DNA of 33,203 nucleotides from Dehalococcoidales bacterium (GTDB lineage Bacteria > Chloroflexota > Dehalococcoidia > Dehalococcoidales > GCA-2688105), in the NCBI GenBank assembly GCA_030640255.1, contig DAOWJS010000103.1:1-33203 (forward strand), in the 5' to 3' direction. Of this stretch, positions 5,727 through 13,460 are shown one piece after another. Positions within the stretch are counted from its first letter, which is position 1, and each line of letters starts with the position of its first letter. The notes beneath the pieces are model-generated. The model was not told where the DNA came from. It saw only the letters and a list, made by a program, of their open reading frames with translations, and ran no database searches. The position numbers and the translations under genes were made by a program.

Positions 5727-7460
5727 CTATCCCTTGAATCGGTTGGTAATGGGCAATCTCCTATCTCTACCGAATGCCCGGGGAGTTACCTTGACCCCTG
5801 GCGGCGCCTGGCGACGCTTATACTCGCTCGTGTCCACTAACCAGGCAGCCCGCCTGACCACCTCTTCATCAATTCCCATAGCCATAATCTGCTCTACGCT
5901 TTTGTCCTCCTCGACATAAGCGGTTAACACCGGGTCGAGCAGGTCGTAGGGAGGCAGGGTGTCAGTATCCTTTTGTTCCGGCCTTAGCTCAGCCGAGGGC
6001 ACCTTGTCTATGATGGTGGAAGGTATAAGCTCCAACCCGGCTATTGAGTTTCGGTATCTGGCGAGTTTGTAGACCATGGTCTTGTATACGTCCTTTAGCA
6101 CGGCAAAGCCACCGGCCATATCCCCAAACAACGTGGTGTAGCCGGTGGCCATTTCGCTCTTGTTGCCCGTGGTCAGAACCAGCCAGCCGAATTTGTTGGA
6201 TAACGCCATGAGGATATTGCCTCGGACACGAGCTTGAATATTTTCCTCAGTCACATTGGGCTCAGTCCCTTCAAAAGATGGAGCCAGCATCTCAAGGTAG
6301 TCTTGAAAAACCTTCTCAATAGGGATAGTTATCAGCCTGATATCCAGGTTATGAGCCAGCAACTCAGCGTCTGAAATACTGCCCGGAGAAGAGTATCTTG
6401 AGGGCATCGCTACCCCGACCACGCTTGATGGCCCCAGGGCGTCAACGGCAATAGCAGCCACTAAGCTGGAGTCAATGCCTCCAGAAAGACCAATCAGTAC
6501 CTTCTCAAAACCATTCTTGATGATGTAATCGTGCGTGCCCAACACCAGCGCATCATAGACCTCCCCGGGCAGGCCATGCACCTCAAGTTGCCTTGGCGGT
6601 AGCGGTGGTTTTGGAGCTGCCGAAGGCACTTCAGACACCACTAATTTGGTCTCACGCCACCCTTGCTCTTCCAGAAGCGGCGTCCCCTTTCTCCACCTAG
6701 GGTCGTGAAGACGCGCCCGAAAGACAGCCTCAACATCAAGGTCAGCTACTATCAGGTCTTCTTCAAACTGCTTACCCCTGGCTATCAGCCGCCCCTTCTC
6801 ATCCAGCACCAGGCTATTGCCATCAAAGACCAGCTCATCCTGCCCTCCTACCAGATTGTTGTAAGCCACGATAGCTACATTGTCCGAGGCACGGGCTCCC
6901 ATCATTCTTTCCCTGAAGTCTCCCTTGCCAAAATGATATGGCGAAGCACTTATGTTCACTATGACCTCAGCCCCGGAGTAGACTTGTACCGTAGTTGGCC
7001 CGCCCTCGTACCAGAGGTCTTCACAAATGCTGATGCCGACACCAACGCCAGCTATGATATAGACGGGATACTCCTTCCCCGCCTGAAAGTAGCGGTTCTC
7101 ATCAAAGACTCCGTAGTTGGGCAGGTATATCTTGTGATAGACACTAACCAGCTTGCCATCGTGGATGACAGCGGCAGCATTGTAGATGTCACCTTTGGCA
7201 TCAACGAAACCAACCACCAGGGTAAGCCCCGAGGAGTGTTCAACCACCTGGTCAAGAGACCTTAGATTTTCCTCGATAAACCGTGGCTTAAGCAGAAGGT
7301 CCTCCGGCGGGTAGCCGCAGATGGCAAGCTCAGGAAAGGTAAGGAGGTCAACCCCTAAAGACCTGGCTTCGGTGATGGCTTCCAGAATCTTCTGAGTGTT
7401 ACCCTGAAGGTCACCAACGGTAGTATTGATCTGAGCCATACCTATTCGTAGTCTGCGCAC
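5727..7460 (-). CDS. nadE: Glutamine-dependent NAD+ synthetase
   Basis: A 577-residue two-domain enzyme making NAD+ from deamido-NAD+, ATP and glutamine. The N-terminal nitrilase-type glutaminase carries the triad E44 (FPELAICGYPPEDLL), K110 (YHKIYLPNYG) and C146 (ISICEDLWYE). The C-terminal synthetase has the pyrophosphate-binding loop LSGGIDSS near residue 325 and KSEMATGYTTLFGDMAGG further on. The start is GTG at 7460-7458, supported by GGAGGAATTAGT just upstream; an internal ATG at residue 8 has no such site. It is transcribed alone, divergently from the liv genes, with a promoter candidate at 7524-7552. The stop is followed immediately by the hydrogenase/HypB remnant. Confidence 0.95.
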   Translation of the reverse strand: MRRLRIGMAQINTTVGDLQGNTQKILEAITEARSLGVDLLTFPELAICGYPPEDLLLKPRFIEENLRSLDQVVEHSSGLTLVVGFVDAKGDIYNAAAVIHDGKLVSVYHKIYLPNYGVFDENRYFQAGKEYPVYIIAGVGVGISICEDLWYEGGPTTVQVYSGAEVIVNISASPYHFGKGDFRERMMGARASDNVAIVAYNNLVGGQDELVFDGNSLVLDEKGRLIARGKQFEEDLIVADLDVEAVFRARLHDPRWRKGTPLLEEQGWRETKLVVSEVPSAAPKPPLPPRQLEVHGLPGEVYDALVLGTHDYIIKNGFEKVLIGLSGGIDSSLVAAIAVDALGPSSVVGVAMPSRYSSPGSISDAELLAHNLDIRLITIPIEKVFQDYLEMLAPSFEGTEPNVTEENIQARVRGNILMALSNKFGWLVLTTGNKSEMATGYTTLFGDMAGGFAVLKDVYKTMVYKLARYRNSIAGLELIPSTIIDKVPSAELRPEQKDTDTLPPYDLLDPVLTAYVEEDKSVEQIMAMGIDEEVVRRAAWLVDTSEYKRRQAPPGVKVTPRAFGRDRRLPITNRFKG

Positions 7461-7523
7461 ACTAATTCCTCCACCCGTAGCGAACTACACTCGACTCACC
7501 AGCTTGGGTAAGCATCACTCTTT

Positions 7524-7552
7524 ACTATACTCAGCTTCAAGCCGAAAAGCAA
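7524..7552 (-). promoter_or_regulatory. Putative nadE promoter
   Basis: On the minus strand TTGCTT (7552-7547) and TATAGT (7529-7524) lie 17 bases apart. The -10 box matches 5/6 and the -35 begins with the conserved TTG. Transcription would start roughly 57 bases upstream of the GTG. Confidence 0.5.
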
Positions 7553-7619
7553 TGGCTTTACTGTTAAAAACGCCCGTTATCAGCACCAGAATGTAGTCTA
7601 TTTCCAAGAATCGGTTTTT

Positions 7620-7637
7620 TATGATACATTTATAACA
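7620..7637 (+). promoter_or_regulatory. Extended AT-rich -10 region directly before livH, possible near-leaderless start
   Basis: TATGAT (7620-7625, 5/6 match to TATAAT) and TATAAC (7631-7636) sit just upstream of the livH ATG at 7638. No purine-rich Shine-Dalgarno sequence is present. If TATGAT is the -10 box, the mRNA would begin only about 5 bases before the ATG. No convincing -35 box is visible. Confidence 0.3.
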
Positions 7638-8522
7638 ATGGTTAACTGGGCACAAGTTATATTTAATTCCGGCGTCACCGGTAGCCTGTATCTTATTGGA
7701 GCTGTAGGTCTTACCTTAACCTATGGTTTGTCTAAATTCCCAAATTTTGCTCATGCTGAATTTATGACTTTGGGTGCCTATATAGGATATTTTGTGGCTG
7801 AGCAATTAGGATTAGGCTTACCGCTAGCTCTGCTTGTTGCCTTCTTGATTGCTGGGCTAGTGGGGGTTCTATGTTACCGTGGTATTTTTCAGCCCCTAGC
7901 TAAAAGGGGAGCCAGCATCATCCATCTTATGGTGGCTTCTATAGCCCTGGGCTTTATCCTCAGGCATTCCATTGGTGCTGCTTGGACTTGGAAACCCTTG
8001 TATTTTACTGCTACCTGGTCTGCCTTCGATGCAGGTCCACTGAGAATCACTGGCCTTTGGCTCTGGCTTATCTTTGCCGCTCTAGTTTTATCGCTTGCCA
8101 TGCACTTCCTCTTGATGAATACCAAGATAGGCAAAGCCATCAGGGCAAGCTCCAGTAATCCCGAGCTTGCCTTAGCCTCCGGCATCAACGTTGATCGAGT
8201 GATTTGGATAACTTGGTTTATTGGTGCTGGACTCGCTGCCGTTGCTGGCATCTTTCGCGGTGCAGATACTCAGATTTGGCCCATGACAGGCTGGGACATC
8301 ATATTACCCATCTTCGCCGTTGCCATACTTGGTGGCATCGGCAACTTCTATGGGGCAATAGCCGCCGCCTTTATCATTGGATTAGCTGAAAATATCGGGG
8401 TGGTGGGTTTGATAGCCTTGGGGCTTTCTACAACATATCGTACAGGTATAGCTTTCTTGATTCTCATAATAACCTTAATTGTAAGGCCACAGGGACTAGC
8501 TATGTTGTTTAGGAGGGCTTAA
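7638..8522 (+). CDS. livH: Branched-chain amino acid type ABC transporter, permease LivH
   Basis: A 294-residue very hydrophobic membrane protein with about eight predicted spans. The GAVGLTLTYGLSKFPNFAHAEFMTLGAY region near the N-terminus is typical of LivH (normally GLTLxYGxxxxxNFAHGexxxxGAY). The loop with SNPELALASGINVDRV corresponds to the ATPase-coupling EAA-like segment. It heads a five-gene hydrophobic amino acid transporter set. The ATG has no Shine-Dalgarno sequence and lies directly after a -10-like sequence. Substrate is not determinable from the permease; HAAT transporters carry leucine, isoleucine and valine, but also amides or aromatic compounds. Confidence 0.88.
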   Translation: MVNWAQVIFNSGVTGSLYLIGAVGLTLTYGLSKFPNFAHAEFMTLGAYIGYFVAEQLGLGLPLALLVAFLIAGLVGVLCYRGIFQPLAKRGASIIHLMVASIALGFILRHSIGAAWTWKPLYFTATWSAFDAGPLRITGLWLWLIFAALVLSLAMHFLLMNTKIGKAIRASSSNPELALASGINVDRVIWITWFIGAGLAAVAGIFRGADTQIWPMTGWDIILPIFAVAILGGIGNFYGAIAAAFIIGLAENIGVVGLIALGLSTTYRTGIAFLILIITLIVRPQGLAMLFRRA

Positions 8523-8523
8523 T

Positions 8524-9468
8524 TTGGATCCCTTACTTTATGTCTTTGACCTCATCGTCTTTATTGGCATCTTTGGCATTGTCTCTCTAAGCCTTAACTT
8601 GGAGTTTGGCTTCGCCGGACTTGCCAATTTTGGCAAGGTAGCTTTCTTCCTCATCGGTGCTTATACCTATGCCCTTCTCTCTCAAATTGGCCTTCCCTTT
8701 TACCTTTGCCTTATCGCTGGTGGCTTAATCTCAGCTATTTTTGGTTTGCTTGTTTCTTTGCCTGCTCTGAGGCTAAGGGCTGATTACTTGGCCATAGCCG
8801 TCTTGGCCTTTGGAGAAATCTTGAGGTTGATTGTTAAATCTGAGGACTGGCTTGCCGGCGGCGATTGGGGAATAACGGTTTCTTCAGCTATTTCCTTGGC
8901 GGGTGCTTCTCACCGCGTTGATGCTTTGGTAAATATTGCTCTAGTCTATTTCTGTTTGTTTATCTGTTTCACTGTGGCTCAGCTATTGGCCAACTCTCCC
9001 TACGGCAGGGCAATGCGAGCCATAAGAGAAGACGAAATAGCCGCTGAGACACTAGGTAAGAGCAGGGCTAAATTTAAGGCTCAAGCATTAATGTTGGGTT
9101 CGGCTATGGCTGGAGTAGCTGGGGGGCTTTACGCTCAGTATCTCCACTGCGTCCTCCCCGGTATGTTTATGCCTATGATTACCTTTACCGTGTGGATAAT
9201 GGTTCTCTTGGGAGGACCAGCTAATAACTGGGGTGCATTATTGGGTGCTGCTCTGGTAGAGATTTTCGATAGGGGTACAAATATAGTCAAGGACTATTTC
9301 GTTTTGCCTATTGACCCCAGCAACTTGCAGTATATTCTATTTGGCGCTTTGATCATATTTGTGCTACTATATAGACCGCATGGTCTGCTAAAGGAAAGCT
9401 CTATCAAGACAAAGGCACTGAGGTTAGCCTACAATGGAAGACGCTCTATTAAGAATAAGAGAAGTTAG
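8524..9468 (+). CDS. livM: Branched-chain amino acid type ABC transporter, permease LivM
   Basis: A 314-residue membrane protein of the LivM family: SLNLEFGFAGLANFGKVAFFLIGAY near the N-terminus, LRLRADYLAIAVLAFGEILRL in the middle, and the coupling loop SPYGRAMRAIREDEIAAETLG near residues 157-177. It starts with TTG at 8524, two bases after the livH stop, with an AGGAGG Shine-Dalgarno sequence at 8511-8516 seven bases upstream. The last 35 bases overlap livG in another frame. It forms the heteromeric channel with LivH. Confidence 0.88.
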   Translation: MDPLLYVFDLIVFIGIFGIVSLSLNLEFGFAGLANFGKVAFFLIGAYTYALLSQIGLPFYLCLIAGGLISAIFGLLVSLPALRLRADYLAIAVLAFGEILRLIVKSEDWLAGGDWGITVSSAISLAGASHRVDALVNIALVYFCLFICFTVAQLLANSPYGRAMRAIREDEIAAETLGKSRAKFKAQALMLGSAMAGVAGGLYAQYLHCVLPGMFMPMITFTVWIMVLLGGPANNWGALLGAALVEIFDRGTNIVKDYFVLPIDPSNLQYILFGALIIFVLLYRPHGLLKESSIKTKALRLAYNGRRSIKNKRS

Positions 9469-10198
9469 CAAGCACTTTGGCGGTGTTTACGCCGTCAACG
9501 GGGTAAGCCTGGACATCACTCATGGTGGGGTTTGTGGATTGGTGGGGCCTAATGGCAGTGGCAAGACGACCTTGTTTAATACCATCCTTGGCCTTCATAG
9601 ACCTGACCAGGGAGAAATCTACTTCCACGGCGAGTGTATCAATAACCTGGCTCCTCACCAGATTTATGAGTTAGGCTTGGTAAATGCCTTTCAATTACCT
9701 CGACTCTTTTATGACCTCAGCGTACTGGATAATATGCTGGTGGCGGCACGGGGTCACCAGGGCGATAGGCTGTTTAATAGCCTTTTCCTGAGACGGAGAT
9801 GGCAGGAGCAGGAAAAAGGCTTGATTGAGGAGGCTCTGGATATCCTGGAACTTGTGGAGCTGGATAAATGGGTTTCTTCTCCCGCTGGTGAGCTTTCTGG
9901 TGGACAGAGAAAACTTCTTGAAGTTGCCCGGGGGCTTATGGCCAAGCCGACACTTTTGCTCCTAGACGAACCAGCAGCAGGCATAAATCCCGTACTGGGC
10001 AAGAAAATATTTCAGAAATTGGCAGATTTCTCCCATAACGGCATAACCTTTTTCGTTGTGGAGCACCGGTTAGAGATACTGTTCGAGTTTGCCTCCTGGG
10101 TCTATGTTATGGATAAAGGCAGGATAGCAATTGCCGGACAGCCGCAAAACATAATCGGCGACCCCACTTTCTACACAATATATTTAGGGGAAGAATAA
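9434..10198 (+). CDS. livG: Branched-chain amino acid type ABC transporter, ATPase LivG
   Basis: A 254-residue ABC ATPase. Walker A is GPNGSGKTT near residues 35-43, the signature is LSGGQRKLLE, and Walker B is LLLLDEPAAGINP (the AAGxNP form is typical of LivG), followed by the switch histidine in VVEHRLE. The ATG lies 35 bases inside livM, implying translational coupling. It pairs with LivF to power uptake. Confidence 0.92.
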   Translation: MEDALLRIREVSKHFGGVYAVNGVSLDITHGGVCGLVGPNGSGKTTLFNTILGLHRPDQGEIYFHGECINNLAPHQIYELGLVNAFQLPRLFYDLSVLDNMLVAARGHQGDRLFNSLFLRRRWQEQEKGLIEEALDILELVELDKWVSSPAGELSGGQRKLLEVARGLMAKPTLLLLDEPAAGINPVLGKKIFQKLADFSHNGITFFVVEHRLEILFEFASWVYVMDKGRIAIAGQPQNIIGDPTFYTIYLGEE

Positions 10199-10927
10199 AT
10201 GGACCCTATCTTTGTGGCTGAAGACATCAATGCTGGCTATGGCGACGTCATTATTGTTCAAGGTGTCTCTATCCAGTTGGCCGAGGGTGAGACCGTAGCC
10301 ATCGTGGGGCCTAATGGCAGCGGCAAGTCAACTTTGATTAAAAGCTTCCTTGGCTTTGCTAGGTTATTTCAAGGCAGCGTCTTCTATCAAGGGAAGGACA
10401 TCACAGGCATAGCCTCTAATCGAGCAGTGAGCCTGGGAATAGGCTATGTTCCTCAGATAAACAATGTCTTCCTCAATCTTACTACAGCCGAAAATTTGGA
10501 TATGGGAGCCTATCACAGAAAAGGTAAGGCTTCTATTAAAGCTGGGATGGCCGAGATATATGACATGTTCCCTGAGCTTGAAGCTAGGAAAAATGGCTTG
10601 GCAGGAAATTTAAGCGGTGGTGAAAGGCAAATGCTGGCTATAGCCAGAGCTATGATGGCACAGCCTAAAGTTCTGTTCCTCGATGAGCCATTAGCTTCTT
10701 TGTCTCCCAAGCCAGCTTCAGCCATCCTGTCTAAGATGGAAAACATAAGAGAAAGCGGCACTGCTATAATAATAGTAGAGCAAAATGTCAAAAAGGCCTT
10801 GAGCGTATCTAATCGGGGCTATGTTTTGGTTAATGGCACCTGTGCTATAGAAGGAGACGCAGCCTCTCTATTTGCCGAAGACTCCTCCAAACAGCGCTAT
10901 TTGGGATTAGAAGCTAAAAAGGATTGA
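10199..10927 (+). CDS. livF: Branched-chain amino acid type ABC transporter, ATPase LivF
   Basis: A 242-residue ABC ATPase starting immediately after the livG stop (TAAATG). Walker A is GPNGSGKST near residues 35-43, the signature is LSGGERQMLAIARA, and Walker B is VLFLDEPLASLSP, with VEQNVKKAL as the H-loop region; here the usual switch His is Gln, as is common in LivF. GYVPQINNVFLNLT is the Q-loop segment. The LivF and LivG nucleotide-binding domains form the ATPase heterodimer. Confidence 0.92.
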   Translation: MDPIFVAEDINAGYGDVIIVQGVSIQLAEGETVAIVGPNGSGKSTLIKSFLGFARLFQGSVFYQGKDITGIASNRAVSLGIGYVPQINNVFLNLTTAENLDMGAYHRKGKASIKAGMAEIYDMFPELEARKNGLAGNLSGGERQMLAIARAMMAQPKVLFLDEPLASLSPKPASAILSKMENIRESGTAIIIVEQNVKKALSVSNRGYVLVNGTCAIEGDAASLFAEDSSKQRYLGLEAKKD

Positions 10928-11051
10928 CGTAAACCTATCTGGTATTAAATTTAGTATTAAAATTGGGTATGTTAAGAAAGGAGGTGAAGGAATAGTTTAT
11001 TTTCCAGGGTAAATTAGTTTCTAACATTAAACCTTGAAGAAGAGGTGATAC

Positions 11052-12221
11052 ATGATTAAAAGATTATTATTGGTGGCAGCTACCTTAGCTTTGCTTATAC
11101 CAGTTACAGCTTGTGCTCCGGCAGAGGCTGAGACAATCAAGATAGGCTGTATACTGGACCTCAGTGGAGACTTGGCTCCTATGGGGGCTAGGATGCTGGA
11201 CGGCGCAAAGCTAGCAGTTGAGGAGATCAACGCCGCTGGGGGTGTACTGGGAAAACAGGTGGAATTAGTGGCGGAGGATGGCAAGACAGACCCGGCCGCA
11301 GGATTGGACAGAGTCAAAAAGTTAATCGAGATAGACGGGGTACAGGTAATCGCTGGCCCTATGATCTCCGGCTCCTCTAAGCTTGCAATCCCCTATGCGA
11401 AGGAACATAAAGTCCCTCTGATAACGATGTCAGCTACGGCATTTGAACTCTCTGAACTAGAGGGGACAGAATGGTTCTTCCGCGCCTGTCTTATGGATGA
11501 TGCCCAAGGTCGGGTGTTAGCCGACGTCATTATGGACAAAGGCTATACCAGAGTAGCTTCCATAGTACTGGATAACCTATACGGCAAAGGTGTGGAAAAA
11601 GCTCTTATTGAGGGACTTGAAGAGGGGGGGTGGCAAGGAGAGGTAGTAGTAACGGTACACTACGACGAGGCTAAGAAGGATTATCGCACCGAGCTAGGGC
11701 AAATCAAGGATAGCAATCCTGATGTAGTCCTTATTGTTAGCTATGCTGATGACGGCATTATAGTTTTTAAGCAAGCCTTAGAGATGGGCTTGGATAGTAT
11801 CGCCTGGCTTGGCTGTGATGGTAACTATGGCTCAGGCTTATTTAAAGAACCAAGGAGCGCTGAGTTCATGGAAAAGGCCATTGTTGCTGGAACCAGAACT
11901 GTTGGCTCAGGGTCAACCTACGATGAGTTTGTGGCTAAATATACTGAGGAATTCGGCGAGGCTCCCGAAATCTACTGTGATACTACCTATGATGCGGTAT
12001 GGGCAGCAGCCAAGGCAATAGAGGCAGCCGGTGTCTATGACGGCGTAGCCATAAGGACTGCCTTGACCAAACTGGAATTCGAAGGCGCCAGCGGCCCTAT
12101 CAGCTTCAACGAGAAGGGTGACCGCGCTTCCGGTAGCTTTGAGCTCTGGAAAGTGGTGAAGGACCCCACGACTGAAACTGGCTACAAGAATGTGCGAATA
12201 AAGCTGGTTACCCTGGAGTAG
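11052..12221 (+). CDS. livK: Branched-chain amino acid type ABC transporter, substrate-binding lipoprotein LivK
   Basis: A 389-residue periplasmic-binding protein of the Leu/Ile/Val type. A lipoprotein signal is visible: MIKRLLLV, a hydrophobic stretch, then PVTAC (Cys21 as the lipidated residue). The mature part begins IKIGCILDLSGDLAPMG and carries the AVEEINAAGGVLGKQVELVAEDGK region typical of these receptors. A GAAGAGGTG Shine-Dalgarno sequence precedes the ATG. The gap of 124 bases after livF holds an orphan Shine-Dalgarno sequence but no gene. The receptor gene being last in the set is unusual but not rare. A decayed paralogous fragment follows. Confidence 0.92.
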   Translation: MIKRLLLVAATLALLIPVTACAPAEAETIKIGCILDLSGDLAPMGARMLDGAKLAVEEINAAGGVLGKQVELVAEDGKTDPAAGLDRVKKLIEIDGVQVIAGPMISGSSKLAIPYAKEHKVPLITMSATAFELSELEGTEWFFRACLMDDAQGRVLADVIMDKGYTRVASIVLDNLYGKGVEKALIEGLEEGGWQGEVVVTVHYDEAKKDYRTELGQIKDSNPDVVLIVSYADDGIIVFKQALEMGLDSIAWLGCDGNYGSGLFKEPRSAEFMEKAIVAGTRTVGSGSTYDEFVAKYTEEFGEAPEIYCDTTYDAVWAAAKAIEAAGVYDGVAIRTALTKLEFEGASGPISFNEKGDRASGSFELWKVVKDPTTETGYKNVRIKLVTLE

Positions 12222-12226
12222 AAACC

Positions 12227-12355
12227 ACGATTATTTCTCGACTGCTAGCTGCAAAGCAAGCCGCTGAGGGTGTCTATTCCGATTATACATTGGAGATGGT
12301 CGAAGCCGCTGAGTTTATGGAGAAAGCAGTCATCGGCACCAGTCCTAAGGGTAAA
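12227..12355 (+). pseudogene. Possible decayed fragment of a second LivK-type binding protein
   Basis: In a different frame from livK and just after its stop, the sequence reads AAKQAAEGVYSDY and then EAAEFMEKAVIGT. The AEFMEKA stretch is almost identical to SAEFMEKAIVAGT inside LivK (bases about 11858-11895), and the DNA matches there too. There is no start or ribosome-binding site. It looks like the leftover of a duplicated or recombined binding-protein gene. The match is short, so chance is not excluded. Confidence 0.4.
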
Positions 12356-12387
12356 AGTTATCTCATTATAGTCAACGGCAAACTAAT

Positions 12388-12433
12388 AAACAGGGGAGAT
12401 TGGAGTTGGTGCCAGTTTCCCCTGTTTTATTTT
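12388..12433 (+). terminator. Rho-independent terminator of the liv operon
   Basis: AAACAGGGGA (12388-12397) pairs perfectly with TCCCCTGTTT (12418-12427) around a 20-nt loop, and the right arm runs into a T-rich tract TTTTATTTT (12425-12433). This is the strongest intrinsic terminator in the window and closes the liv transcript. The remaining bases to 12503 hold nothing I recognise. Confidence 0.8.
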
Positions 12434-12503
12434 GGCTTGGTCTTTTGTATCTGAGTCAGCACCAATCGTGACTTTGGTCAATACCCCCAGCTACTGACCT
12501 CTC

Positions 12504-12533
12504 TTGCCATCGTCTTCAACTGGGTGTTAGAAT
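12504..12533 (+). promoter_or_regulatory. Putative promoter of tRNA-Lys(CTT)
   Basis: TTGCCA (12504-12509, 5/6) and TAGAAT (12528-12533, 5/6) are separated by 18 bases. The expected start is near 12540, about 19 bases before the mature tRNA. Confidence 0.6.
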
Positions 12534-12558
12534 AAGGAACAGCAGTTACACAAATATG

Positions 12559-12630
12559 GGCCGCTAGCTCAACTGGAAGAGCAGCTGACTCTTAATCAGC
12601 CGGTTGGAGGTTCGAGTCCTCCGCGGCTCA
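12559..12630 (+). tRNA. tRNA-Lys (anticodon CTT)
   Basis: A 72-nt cloverleaf: acceptor GGGCCGC pairs with GCGGCTC (one G-U), D-stem GCTC/GAGC, anticodon stem GCTGA/TCAGC with loop CTCTTAA (anticodon CTT), and T-arm GGAGG-TTCGAGT-CCTCC with discriminator A. CCA is not encoded, unlike tRNA-Lys(TTT) at 5301. A truncated integrase gene begins 62 bases downstream of its 3' end. Confidence 0.95.
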
Positions 12631-12692
12631 CATTCAAATAGGGAACAAAGCTAGGCCTAACAACCTGCACCGGGCGGGCTCCCCAAAACAGC

Positions 12693-13232
12693 ATGGTGCA
12701 AAGTGGAACTTGGGAATGGCTACTGCAGGGCTTCAAGTTTGAGCTGGAGACAGAAGTTAAACCTAGAACCGTTGAATATTACTATAAGCACGCTAGGTTA
12801 TGTGCTAGGTGGGCCCAAAATCAGGGCCTAGATGACCCTTACTTCATTACTAAGCGCCACCTTCAGGCTTTCCTTTATCAGATTGTTCGCAACTCGGAGA
12901 TGTGGATAGGCGGGAACGGCGCTATCTGTAAAGCCCAGCGTAGCGAGCGTACCCGCTGGCATTATTACCGGGCGTTAAAGCGCTTCTTCAGTTGGGCGGC
13001 GAAGGAAGACTATTTTAACCAAAACCCTCTGAATGGCATTAAGCTAAAGGCCCCGAAACCTCCACCTAAGGCATACCAGAGATATGAAGTGCTATCGGCA
13101 TACGAGCTATTCACTCTAACGTTATGCCAACTACCGCCTGACCTCCCCTCTGTAGTGGTTGAGGCTGTTAGGCGAGAGGGCTTTCTATTTATCCCTCAAA
13201 AATGCCCTGCTAGAAATATGATGAAAATATAG
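12693..13232 (+). pseudogene. Truncated tyrosine recombinase (phage-type integrase), N-terminal domain only
   Basis: A 179-residue frame. Residues about 10-125 resemble the SAM-like core-binding domain of XerC/D-type integrases: EVKPRTVEYYYKHARLCARW, then RWHYYRALKRFFSWAAKEDY and FNQNPLNGIKLKAPKPPPK, the usual link to the catalytic domain. The catalytic domain with R, HxxR and Tyr is absent; the last ~55 residues do not resemble it. There is no clear ribosome-binding site. Placement directly downstream of tRNA-Lys(CTT) fits the left end of an element that integrated in the tRNA and was then lost. Confidence 0.72.
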
Positions 13233-13393
13233 GTTCATTCTGAAATTCAACATTTGTTCGAATTGTTACCCCTTTGAAGGAAAGTCCATTATGTGTGATA
13301 AGTAATGAAATGGCTGATTGTTACCTGGATGTGGCGTTTCAAGGTAATTCCATGACAATCCGATGAACTGTTAGTCTCCACATTTATTTATTG

Positions 13394-13421
13394 TTGCCTA
13401 ACCCTAAGCCCCTGTTATATT
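13394..13421 (+). promoter_or_regulatory. Putative htpX promoter
   Basis: TTGCCT (13394-13399) and TATATT (13416-13421) are separated by 16 bases, with the likely start near 13429, some 30 bases before the htpX ATG. The stretch 13233-13393 contains no gene that I can recognise. Confidence 0.5.
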
Positions 13422-13460
13422 ATTAAGCACAGAAAACTACTATTGACAAGGAGGAAAGGT

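Noticed and set aside
5528-5737. Plus-strand 69-codon frame downstream of tRNA-Lys
   Set aside because: The minus strand of the same DNA encodes recognisable hydrogenase/HypB remnants; the plus frame has no similarity to anything I know.
6663-7265. 200-codon plus-strand frame inside nadE
   Set aside because: Entirely antisense to the conserved glutaminase domain of NAD synthetase; composition is typical of a shadow frame.
13100-13232. Frameshifted catalytic domain of the tyrosine recombinase
   Set aside because: I looked for the Arg, HxxR and Tyr motifs in the other frames to about 13400 and saw none; the domain seems deleted rather than frameshifted.
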